Shown: positions 24,470-32,563 of the stretch, one piece after another | Numbering within the stretch: the first letter of the stretch is position 1 | Layout of the letters: each line of letters opens with the position of its first letter | Assembly (NCBI GenBank): GCA_016711405.1 | Contig: JADJSZ010000001.1 | Coordinates: forward strand, 62,001 to 126,000 | Source: Candidatus Hadersleviella danica | Lineage (GTDB): Bacteria > Chloroflexota > Anaerolineae > Promineifilales > Promineifilaceae | Reading direction: 5' to 3' | Length of the DNA stretch: 64,000 nt | Position numbers and translations under genes: made by a program | Notes under the pieces: generated by a model | Seen by the model: only the letters and a program-made list of their open reading frames with translations | Databases searched by the model: none | Told to the model about the DNA's origin: nothing

Positions 24470-25018
24470 TTATTCGAGAGTTCCAAACATCTTATCTTCC
24501 CTTGTTTTCTTGAGAAAGTTATTAAGCCTTTTTTGGAATTCACTGGATTGTTTTCGTACTTCTTCGATATATACAATACGAATTCTTTTGTAAACATCGG
24601 GAAATCGCTGAAAGTTATTCCATGTTTGCACATCGGCTTGAAGTGCTTCAAGTATGTCTTTCGGAATTTGGAATGCATTGGGCGAAAGGTCGGGCAGGAT
24701 TTTCAGACCTGCTTCGGTCATTTTCCCATTTTGTATCAATCGTTTGGCTCGTTCTTTGTTCAGTTCTGTCCAATTGCTTTGGGGTCGGCGTGGCGTGAAG
24801 CGCTGGGCCGAACGTTCCGAGTCAATTTTTTTGGCGATACCATCAATCCAACCAAAACATAATGCTTCCTCCACTGCATGAAGGTAAAGAATGGATGGTT
24901 TGTCGGACTTTTTGGCGTAGGAAATAAGCCAGATTTCCTTTTTGGTGGCATGGTTTTCGGAAAGCCACTCACGCCATTCATCGCGATGGGTTACATATAA
25001 AGTCTCGGTTATTTCCAT
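24470..25018 (-). CDS. YdeI/OmpD-associated family protein
   Basis: 182 residues of the YdeI (Bacteroidota/Firmicutes-type OmdA) family. Core motifs: WREWLSENHATKKEIWLISY, then ILYLHAVEEALCFGWIDGIA, QRFTPRRPQSNWTELNKERA and MTEAGLKILPDL. The C-terminal helix RKQSSEFQKRLNNFLKKTRE is typical. Function in the cell is not established. AT-rich with no CGGCCG. Last gene of the low-GC island. Confidence 0.85.
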   Translation of the reverse strand: MEITETLYVTHRDEWREWLSENHATKKEIWLISYAKKSDKPSILYLHAVEEALCFGWIDGIAKKIDSERSAQRFTPRRPQSNWTELNKERAKRLIQNGKMTEAGLKILPDLSPNAFQIPKDILEALQADVQTWNNFQRFPDVYKRIRIVYIEEVRKQSSEFQKRLNNFLKKTREDKMFGTLE

Positions 25019-25261
25019 ATGAAGGTGGTCTCCTTATGAATCGGCTAACGCTGTTATTCGGCTTGGGGTTGTCGAATAAAGTGCCCAAGAAGCTATTTGG
25101 GTTGTGGTGTTTGTCCGTATTAAACCCAGTGTAACACACCCCACAGGGCGGGTGTGTCGCAAATCGGGGAAGGGTTTCAACACGGCCGATTATGCGGCTA
25201 AAAAAAAGCGGCTAAACTATCCCATCCAATGAACCACCATACCATCTGAGAGAATTTCCCT

Positions 25262-25633
25262 ATGACCCACCTCTACCGCCGCAACCGCACCCAAGTTCAC
25301 ACGGCCGCCCTCTGGCTCCTCACCACGGCCGCCCTCACCGCCGCCGTGTGGCTGGCCACAAACTGGCCACCCTACCCCATATGGCTCGCCTCCGCCAGCC
25401 TCACCACGGCCGCCGCCTACGCCCTCGACAAAGCCCGCGCCACCGCTGGGCGCAACCAACGCCTGCCCGAAAGCTCCCTGCATCTGTTTAGCCTGTTGGG
25501 TGGGTTTCTCGGGGGAGCCTTTGGCTTGTTCATCCTGCGCCACAAGAGCAACTTCAGCCGTCACCCCCTCTTTCCCATCCTCATCCTCCTCAGCACCCTC
25601 GCCCACGGCTTCGCTCTCTGGCTTACCATTTAG
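25262..25633 (+). CDS. DUF1294 membrane protein
   Basis: 123 residues with about four hydrophobic helices. The DUF1294 core is visible: AAYALDKARATAGRNQRLPE, then LHLFSLLGGFLGGAFGLFIL and the RHKSNFSRHPLF tail. ATG 25262 is confirmed by the duplicated start region at 16136. CGGCCG appears repeatedly, so this is native sequence and marks the right edge of the accessory island. Function unknown. Confidence 0.85.
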   Translation: MTHLYRRNRTQVHTAALWLLTTAALTAAVWLATNWPPYPIWLASASLTTAAAYALDKARATAGRNQRLPESSLHLFSLLGGFLGGAFGLFILRHKSNFSRHPLFPILILLSTLAHGFALWLTI

Positions 25634-25850
25634 ATAGAGACGAGAGATAGAGATAGAGGGGAACGTAGTTATTCAGTCTTCTATATCCCCTCTATCCTGA
25701 TTAACGAACAAATCTCGTTTTTGGCTTTTTTCTACCCATCGAAAGCGCAAAGAATCCAGATGTTTGTTTGGTGTTTCTTCCGCATTTTCCGCGCCATCCG
25801 CGATAATAAAAATAAGGACGAGAGATAAAAACAGAGGGGGACTTAGCTAT
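25634..25850. repeat. Two copies of a GACGAGAGATAGAGATAGAG segment
   Basis: 25643-25690 and 25816-25860 share GACGAGAGATA...AGAGGGG followed by CTTAGCTATTCATCCCTCTA-like sequence. The AGAGATAGAGATAGAGGGGA word returns at 61425-61445. It lies between convergent DUF1294 and the glycosyltransferase, where CCCCTCTATC/GATAGAGGGG pairs could form a terminator. Confidence 0.55.
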
Positions 25851-27067
25851 TCATCCCTCTATCTCCTCGAAAAACACGGCCGTTTGCGCGGCAATTTTGT
25901 CCCATGTGAACTGCTCCGCCAGTTGTTGCGCGGCCGTGCCCAACTCGGCACACAGCGGCGCATCCCCTCCCAACTGGCGAATCGCCTCACCCAAAGCCAC
26001 GGCATCAGCGGGTGGCACCAGCCACACATTTTCCCCGTGGCGCAACTCGGGCAGGGGGTGGGTCGGGTGGGTCGTGATGAGCGGGCGGCCGTGGGCCAAT
26101 CCCGCCATCAGCGTCCCGCGCCGCAACGAAGCTCCATCGTGGTAAGGCATCACCAGCAAATCGGCCGCGCCCAAATGCGCCGAAACCCCCTCATCAGGCA
26201 AAAAGCCCGTCCAATGCACCCGTTCGCCAACCCCCAACGTCGCTATCATCTGGTGCAGGTGGTCTAAAAATTGGCGATTGTTGTCCGTATCGCTACTGCC
26301 CGTTTGCCCGCCGATAAACACCAAATGGTGCCGCTCATCCAGCCCTGCCAAGGCGGTGATGAGCGTATCCGCCCCTTTGCTCTCGTTGATAAAGCCAAAA
26401 TAGGCCAACAACACATCGCTCGGCCGCAAATGAAGGGCGCGGCGCACCTCCGCCAACACGGCCGTGCTGACTGGGTGGGCCGTAATGTTGCTCCCGATGG
26501 GAATTTGGCGCAGAGGGGTGGCGAGGCGGGCGGCCGTCAACGCTCCCCATCCGCCTGATTCGTCACAATGACCCCATCCGCTTGCCGTGCCATGAGGCGC
26601 ACCACCCCCTCGCGCAGTCGCCCCGCTTTGGGGAAGAGGAAGGGCGGCCGTAAATCGTGGAAAGTAACGACGCTTTTGGCCAGCCCCTTGAGCCGCCACG
26701 GTAGGAGGTTAACGGCCGCGCTCCGCATATTATAAGCGGCGGGCTGGTACTGGATATTAACCACATCGAGGTCGTACCGCTGGGCAATATCGGCCACCAG
26801 CGACACATCCGCCCAGCGCCAGCGACGGCCGCGTGGGTGCAGTTGCGCGTAGCCAAGAGGGATCGGCTCCCGCCATGCGTCCGCCCGCGCCACCAACTCC
26901 CAAAAATTGCTGGCAGGGAGCCGCTCTTGGGGCGGCCGTGCCAAGCGCGAGGTGATGATGTGTAGCTCGTGCCCCTGCGCCGCCAACGCCTTGGCCAGCT
27001 CCTGCGTAAAAGCCCCCACCCCGCCCTGCATGGGCGGATATTCCCCTGTCACTAAACCGATTTTCAT
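25851..27067 (-). CDS. Glycosyltransferase family 4; frameshift near 26549
   Basis: GT-B fold enzyme. N-domain: MKIGLVTGEYPPMQGGVGAF with the GGVG loop, then HELHIITSRLARPP, VSLVADIAQRYDLDVVNIQY and VVTFHDLRPPFLFPKAG. After VTNQADG the frame shifts. Adding one T (GATGGGG to GATTGGGG) at ~26549 continues into ALTAARLATPLRQIPIGSNI and the C-domain (LLAYFGFINESKGADTLITA with the sugar-nucleotide site). The acidic end motif is LVMPYHDGASLRRGTLMAGL. Corrected length 405 aa. Likely makes exopolysaccharide or glycolipid; acceptor unknown. Confidence 0.85.
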
Positions 27068-27283
27068 GTGTTATTCGTTACTGGTTATTGGTTATTGGTT
27101 ACGGGTGTGTTTCATTTTAGTTGAAAAGAAAAACCCCAGAGATTACATTGTCATTCTGTTGTGTAGTGTGGCCTAACCACCTCAAAGCGAAGAATCCCTA
27201 AAACCTATGCCAATTCGAGAGCAATGGGATGCTCTAGGGATTCCTCACTTCGTTCGAAACAATGACAAATGACAAATGACGAT
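27068..27283. repeat. Word-repeat spacer (GGTTATT, GACAAAT)
   Basis: TTACTGGTTATTGGTTATTG near 27080-27100 and ACAATGACAAATGACAAATG near 27259, with a CTAGGGATTC / GAATCCCTAA inverted pair (27189-27200 and 27232-27243) between them. Confidence 0.55.
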
Positions 27284-29680
27284 TTACGGCTGGTTCCCCG
27301 CAATTCGTTTGACATCGCGCACATAGCTATTCAGGCCATGCACATAACTGTCGAGATAATCTTGGGTGATGCGTTGGGCAAGGGCGGCTTGGTTTTGCTG
27401 GTGGAGCAGGGCCACATGCGGCCGAAAATCGCGCAAACTCATCCGCATCACCCCATCCGCATCGGTTAGCACGCCCCAACAGAGCGTCTTTTTCTCGTTG
27501 TCGTCCTTGGCCGTAATAAAGCGGCGGAGCGAACTACTGGGAACCACCACCCCCACATTGGAAAAAACTTCCCGCCCTTTGAGCAGGTCGTTCAGAGTAT
27601 CAAACCTGTCGGGAATGGTATTGAGCAATTTTTGCAAGGCGGGGTGCAAGTTGGCCAACAATTTCATGGTGGTCACGCTGTCGCTTTTGCCTTCAATGCC
27701 CACCGCTTTGGCGCGGCTAAATAGCTCGCCAAAACTGGCCAGCATGTGCAAATAGGTGCGGCGCAACTCATTGAATTGCTCTTTTGACCCCCCATCAAGC
27801 GCGGCCATTGTTTGGGCGTGCAAATTGAGCAAATCTAACTCGGCCAGTGGCACCTCGAAGGTCATCGGGTAAAGCCTGTCGCGGGGGGAGCGTTGACTGG
27901 CATCCACGGGGATGAGCGTGGCGGGGTTTTGACGGCCGCTTTCCCGCATCGCCTCCAGTGCGGCCGTAGCCGCCGAGCGGCTCTCGCGCACCTTTTGCAG
28001 GGCGGCTAACTCCGCCTGCAAGCTGGGGCTGGGCTGGTAACGGGCGGCATGGATGGCGCGGTAAAGGACGAGTAAATCGTTGACGGTCAGTTGGAGCAAG
28101 CCACTGCGCTGTTTGAAGAATTGGCGCAAGCGCAAAATGTTCTTGTACTCAATCTCGGCCGATTCGGCCGAGGCTTCGGCCGTGACCTTGGGCACACTTT
28201 CAAGGCTTTTGAGGTGCTTTGTCTCGAGGTGGAGCAAGGGAGCAAACGGCCGTGTTTTGCTGGGCACGGCCGTCGGCAAGGTGTGCAAATAGGTCGCCCA
28301 TGCCAACGCCTCGTTGGTCATCATTTCGGCCAGTGCCGCCCCCCACGCCCCATCAAAAAAGATGTGCGATTGGTCGAAGACGAAGCTCTGCCCCGTGTCA
28401 AAAATGGTCAGGGCATGGTCGCCCATCCCCCGTTCGGCGCGGCGGATTTGGGCAAGGGGTAGGTGGGGCGGCTGTGGGTCGGCATTCACCAGAATGGGGG
28501 CGGCGCAGAGGTTGCTCAACCCTTTTTGGATATCTTCGGGCAATGTTTTTTTCAGGGCGGGCACGGCCGTGCGCCGCACCTCGGCCAAGGGGGTTAGGGT
28601 GGCGGGGGGCTGGTCTATGGGGTGCGCCAAAATGGCCGCAATCTGCCCCCGCACCGTTTGGATGTGGGCAGGTAGGGTGCTGTTGGGCTGGCAAATGGGG
28701 ATAAAGTAATACTGGTCGCGGTAAATGAGGCCGACATGCACCTCTTTTTTGTCCAGCGGCAGGTGCTGTTCGACATACGTTTCGGGTTCCAAATAGGCCA
28801 AGATGCCCAGTTGTTTTTGGTAGCTGGCCAACTGCTCCTGCTCCGCTTGCTCCGTTTGGGTGCGCCACGCTTGCTGGAGCGCGGGCGGGAGCGCGGCGAT
28901 GGCTTGCGCCATAAAAGCATCGAATTTTTGGCGGCGATAGCTGGGGTAGTTGTCGGCCGGGGCGACATCCGCCCCACGGCCGTAGGGGCGCACTTTTTCC
29001 CACAAGCGATAAGCGTTGGCGAACCGCTTGGCCTCGGGCAAGGTGCGGGTCAGTTCGCGCAACAGGCGGGTATGGGTGCGCTCGCGCCACTCGTTGGCCA
29101 GCAGGTCGTCGTACTGGTGCAAGGTGTACACGGCCGCCATCACCCACGCCGTCAGCCGGTCTACGGGGGCAAGGGTGAGGTGGTGCTGGCGCAACGTCGT
29201 ATCAAAACCATCCGTCTCGTTGGCGTGCCGGGCGAGGTCATCCCGCAGGGCATAATCCACATAAAATTGCCATGTGCCGTTGGGAAAGGCGCTGTCAGGG
29301 TCTTTGCCCGCCAATTGCAAGATGGCTTGGTAGCTGTGCAGGGCGATGGCAGGGCCTGCAAAAAAAAAGGCGAAAACCGCCTTGTCTTTCACATTGTGCA
29401 TCGCCCTCAGCAACAAATTCATGTCCCGCTGGGCTGTTTGCGGAGAGGCTTTGCCTGCCCGCAACAGCCCATTCAGAATCATGCTGGGCACATTGCCTGT
29501 GGGGGTATTACAGGCAATGCGCTCCACCAACCCCTCCACTTCGGGTAGTGACAAGGAAGATAGCTCCCGCACCAGTTGGGAATGGGCAACTGTCCGCAAC
29601 TCTTGGCGAGTGAGAACGGTGGCGGGGTGGTTGTGGGGGGTTGTTTCAGTTACCACGGGGTGTTTTTGGCTGTAAGCCAT
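27284..29680 (-). CDS. Large protein of unknown function with HxxxDG motif (possible CoA-dependent acyltransferase)
   Basis: 798 residues, soluble, without a recognised domain. Helix-rich N-terminal half. Near residue 430 lies TIFDTGQSFVFDQSHIFFDG, whose HIFFDG (HxxxDG) after a 'D-x-G-x-x-F' strand recalls the catalytic block of choline/carnitine acyltransferases and other CoA-dependent acyltransferases. The C-terminal third has FRPHVALLHQQNQAALAQRI. It is followed downstream on the same strand by nothing, and preceded upstream by a CoA ligase and an acyl-CoA dehydrogenase. The neighbourhood therefore fits acyl-CoA metabolism, but this is inference. Many CGGCCG sites mark it as native. Confidence 0.55.
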   Translation of the reverse strand: MAYSQKHPVVTETTPHNHPATVLTRQELRTVAHSQLVRELSSLSLPEVEGLVERIACNTPTGNVPSMILNGLLRAGKASPQTAQRDMNLLLRAMHNVKDKAVFAFFFAGPAIALHSYQAILQLAGKDPDSAFPNGTWQFYVDYALRDDLARHANETDGFDTTLRQHHLTLAPVDRLTAWVMAAVYTLHQYDDLLANEWRERTHTRLLRELTRTLPEAKRFANAYRLWEKVRPYGRGADVAPADNYPSYRRQKFDAFMAQAIAALPPALQQAWRTQTEQAEQEQLASYQKQLGILAYLEPETYVEQHLPLDKKEVHVGLIYRDQYYFIPICQPNSTLPAHIQTVRGQIAAILAHPIDQPPATLTPLAEVRRTAVPALKKTLPEDIQKGLSNLCAAPILVNADPQPPHLPLAQIRRAERGMGDHALTIFDTGQSFVFDQSHIFFDGAWGAALAEMMTNEALAWATYLHTLPTAVPSKTRPFAPLLHLETKHLKSLESVPKVTAEASAESAEIEYKNILRLRQFFKQRSGLLQLTVNDLLVLYRAIHAARYQPSPSLQAELAALQKVRESRSAATAALEAMRESGRQNPATLIPVDASQRSPRDRLYPMTFEVPLAELDLLNLHAQTMAALDGGSKEQFNELRRTYLHMLASFGELFSRAKAVGIEGKSDSVTTMKLLANLHPALQKLLNTIPDRFDTLNDLLKGREVFSNVGVVVPSSSLRRFITAKDDNEKKTLCWGVLTDADGVMRMSLRDFRPHVALLHQQNQAALAQRITQDYLDSYVHGLNSYVRDVKRIAGNQP

Positions 29681-29712
29681 AAGCCGTAAGCTGTAAGCCA
29701 GTAGCTTACGGC

Positions 29713-31290
29713 TTATGGCTTACGGCCTCTCTCTTGTTCAACCAAAACGCGGCGCAAAATTTTGCCCGAGAGGGATTTGGGGACTTGTTCCACAAACTCG
29801 ACACGGCGGATTTTCTTGTGGGGGGCGACTTGCTTGGCCACCCACTCTTGGATTTCCTCGGCCGTTACCTCGCCCTTGCGGACGATGAATGCCTTGGGGA
29901 CTTCGCCCGCTTCCTCGTCGGGGCTGGGGATAACGGCCGCATCCGCCACAGCGGGGTGGCTGAGCAACAACGCCTCCAACTCCGCCGGCGCGACTTGGAA
30001 CCCCTTGTATTTGATGAGTTCCTTGAGCCGATCCACGATGTAAAAGTCGCCGTCGTCGTCCACATAACCGATGTCGCCCGTTTTGAGCCAGCCGTCGGCC
30101 GTGAGGGTAGCGGCCGTGGCGTTGGGTTGGTTCAAGTAGCCCTTCATCACATTGGGGCCGCGCATCCAAATTTCGCCGTTCTGGTTACGGCCGAGTGGTG
30201 CTTCTGTTTCCACATCCACCACCATAATTTCCATGTTGGACACACATTGCCCCACCGAACCCCGCTTGATTTTGCCCGGCAAGTTGGGATTGTAATGGGA
30301 GACGGGGCTGGTTTCGGTCATGCCATACCCTTGGCACACCGCGCACCCAATTCGCGCCACCACCGCTTCGGCCAACTCGTCTCCCAAGGGAGCCGCCCCC
30401 GAGGTGAGTTCGATGAGCGAGGACAAATCGTATTGGCTGACGATGGGGTGCTTGGCCAGAAAAACCAAAATGGGGGGCACAAGGTTGATGCGCGTGATTT
30501 TGTGTTGCTGGATGAGTTGCAAAAACAGCTCGGGGTCAAAGCGGGGAATGGTCACCACGGTGGCTCCCCGCGCCAAACTGAGATTCATAATGACGACCAT
30601 CCCATAAATGTGGAAGAAGGGCAACACGCCCATAATGACATCTTGGTCACTGACCAACTCGAAATCGTCAGGGGCTTCGCACTGGGCTATGTTGGCCACC
30701 AAATTGCGGTGGGTGAGCATGACCCCTTTGGGCAAGCCCGTCGTGCCGCTCGAGTAGGGCAAAACAACAAGGTCTTCGCTCGGGTTAATTTCGATGGGCG
30801 GCAGTTGCCCATCGCTGGCCAGCAAACTGGCAAAGGGCGTGGCGCCTTCCGCTTCGCCAAAGACGAATAGCTCTTGCACGGTGGGTGCTTTGCTCATGGC
30901 CGCTTTGGCGTTTTCGGCAAACAAGGGAATGGTGAGCAGGTATTTGGCTTTGCAGTCGTTCAGTTGGTGGGCGACTTCATCGGCCGTGTAGAGCGGGTTC
31001 AGCGTCGTCACAATCCCCCCAATCAGGGCGACGGCGTGGAAAGCGACGGCGTACTCGGGGATGTTGGGGCTGTAAATGGCGAACACATCCCCCTTGCCCA
31101 GCCCGCGCTTACTCAGGCTGGCGGCGATGAGCCGAATGCCGCCAATCAGTTGGGCATAGGTGAGGGTGCGCCCTGTCGGGCCATCTATCAGGGCGGGTTT
31201 GTCGCCATAAGCGGCCATCCGCTCCAGCAAATAGTGGGTCAGGGGCTTGTCGGGTATCTCAATATCGGGGTAGGGGCTGTGGAAGATCAT
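29713..31290 (-). CDS. Acyl-CoA synthetase (4-coumarate/long-chain fatty acid:CoA ligase type)
   Basis: 525 residues, adenylate-forming enzyme activating a carboxylic acid to its CoA thioester. Motifs: P-loop VLPYSSGTTGLPKGVMLTHR, GYGMTETSPVSHYNP, KTGDIGYVDDDGDFYIVDRL, KELIKYKGFQVAPAELEALL and the C-terminal catalytic Lys in PKSLSGKILRR. Start ATG 31290; the TTG four codons upstream is less likely. It is 33 nt upstream of the 798-aa gene and downstream of an acyl-CoA dehydrogenase on the same strand, suggesting a lipid degradation or aromatic-acid unit. Substrate chain unknown. Confidence 0.93.
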   Translation of the reverse strand: MIFHSPYPDIEIPDKPLTHYLLERMAAYGDKPALIDGPTGRTLTYAQLIGGIRLIAASLSKRGLGKGDVFAIYSPNIPEYAVAFHAVALIGGIVTTLNPLYTADEVAHQLNDCKAKYLLTIPLFAENAKAAMSKAPTVQELFVFGEAEGATPFASLLASDGQLPPIEINPSEDLVVLPYSSGTTGLPKGVMLTHRNLVANIAQCEAPDDFELVSDQDVIMGVLPFFHIYGMVVIMNLSLARGATVVTIPRFDPELFLQLIQQHKITRINLVPPILVFLAKHPIVSQYDLSSLIELTSGAAPLGDELAEAVVARIGCAVCQGYGMTETSPVSHYNPNLPGKIKRGSVGQCVSNMEIMVVDVETEAPLGRNQNGEIWMRGPNVMKGYLNQPNATAATLTADGWLKTGDIGYVDDDGDFYIVDRLKELIKYKGFQVAPAELEALLLSHPAVADAAVIPSPDEEAGEVPKAFIVRKGEVTAEEIQEWVAKQVAPHKKIRRVEFVEQVPKSLSGKILRRVLVEQERGRKP

Positions 31291-31379
31291 GGGGTTTCTC
31301 AATTGTGAATTGTGAATGAATAGCTAATTGTGAATGAAACCTGACTAGCTGACTAGCTGACAAGCTGAAATGCTGACCG
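31291..31379. repeat. Word-repeat spacer (TTGTGAA, CTGACTAG)
   Basis: AATTGTGAATTGTGAATGAA units followed by five CTGACTAG/CTGACAAG units between the dehydrogenase and ligase genes. Confidence 0.6.
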
Positions 31380-32507
31380 CTAAAAAATCCGCTTGCTGAT
31401 AATTTCCTTCATAATTTCGGTGGTGCCACCGCCGATGGAGAGGATGCGGTTGTCGCGGTAGAGGCGTTCGACGAGGTATTCGCGCATGTAGCCGTAGCCG
31501 CCGAAGAGTTGCACGGCCGCGTCGGTCACAAAATCGCTCGTTTCGGTGGCGAACAGTTTGGCCATCGAAACCTCGGTGATTTGGTCGCGGCCGTCGTTCA
31601 TCTTGGCCGCCACGCTGTAAGTAAATTCACGGCTGATGGTCAGCTTGGTGGCCATCTCCACCAATTTGTGGCGGGTGACTTGGAAGCCGAGCAACGGCTT
31701 GCCGAATGCCTCGCGCTCTTTGGCGTAGGCCACGGCCGCTTCATAGGCGAGTTCGGCCGTCATGTTGGCCACCACCGCCATCTGCAAACGCTCCTTTTGG
31801 AAGTTGGCCATGATGGCGTAAAAGCCCATGTTTTCCTCGCCGATGCGATTGGCCACGGGCACGCGGCAATTGTCAAAAAAGAGTTGGGCGGTGTCGGAGA
31901 CCCACCAACCCATCTTTTTGAGTGGTTGGGAGCGGGACAACCCCTCTGTTTGCCCATCCACGACGAGCAAACTAACCCCGTGTGCGCCTGCGCCCCCTGT
32001 GCGTACGGCTACCGTAATTTGGTCGGCGCGCACCCCGCTGGTGATGAAGGTTTTGGAGCCGTTGACGAGGTAATGGTCGCCGTCAAGGACGGCCGTGGTT
32101 TGCAAATTGGCCACATCGGAGCCACCGCTCGGCTCGGTGATGGCGAGGGCGGCGATTTTTTCGCCGCGCAAGACGGGCGGGATGAATTTCTGCTTTTGTT
32201 CTTCTGTGCCCAAGGCCAAAATGGGGGGCAGGGCGATGTGCAACGAGCCAAGGCTGGCACTTAGCCCGCCCGAGCCGGGGCGCATCAGCTCTTCCCAAAC
32301 GGCGATTTGGGCGAACAAATCGCCGGGGGTTCCGCCCAACTCTTCGGGGTAGCCCAGCCCTAAAATGCCCACCTCGGCCGCTTGCTGGTACAACTGGCGC
32401 GGAAATGTGCCCGCTTCTTCCCACTCGTCAATGTGGGGGGCAATTTCACGGCCGATAAATCGCCGCGCCGCATGGCGGATTTGCTCGTGTTCGGGGGTGA
32501 AATACAT
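31380..32507 (-). CDS. Acyl-CoA dehydrogenase
   Basis: 375 residues, FAD-dependent alpha,beta-dehydrogenation of acyl-CoA. N-terminal helices begin FTPEHEQIRHAARRFIGREI. The FAD/substrate segment is ALAITEPSGGSDVANLQTTA. The middle beta domain contains YLVNGSKTFITSGVRAD. The C-terminal helices include LFGGYGYMREYLVERLYRD and the end RILSIGGGTTEIMKEIISKR, with Gly at the place of the catalytic Glu of short-chain enzymes, as in several subfamilies that carry it elsewhere. First gene of the row with the CoA ligase and the 798-aa protein. Confidence 0.94.
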   Translation of the reverse strand: MYFTPEHEQIRHAARRFIGREIAPHIDEWEEAGTFPRQLYQQAAEVGILGLGYPEELGGTPGDLFAQIAVWEELMRPGSGGLSASLGSLHIALPPILALGTEEQKQKFIPPVLRGEKIAALAITEPSGGSDVANLQTTAVLDGDHYLVNGSKTFITSGVRADQITVAVRTGGAGAHGVSLLVVDGQTEGLSRSQPLKKMGWWVSDTAQLFFDNCRVPVANRIGEENMGFYAIMANFQKERLQMAVVANMTAELAYEAAVAYAKEREAFGKPLLGFQVTRHKLVEMATKLTISREFTYSVAAKMNDGRDQITEVSMAKLFATETSDFVTDAAVQLFGGYGYMREYLVERLYRDNRILSIGGGTTEIMKEIISKRIF

Positions 32508-32563
32508 CAGTTATTGGTTACTCTTTATTGGTTATTGGGTTGGTTGTCCCAACGCCCTTTTGC

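Noticed and set aside
25036..25125. Fourth attC site beside the YdeI gene
   Set aside because: GGCTAACGC is suggestive, but no complementary GTTRRRY partner was found; only a TTATTCG/CGAATAA hairpin.
29734..30870. 378-codon plus-strand frame opposite the CoA ligase
   Set aside because: Shadow of the ligase coding sequence; no signal, motif or ribosome site.
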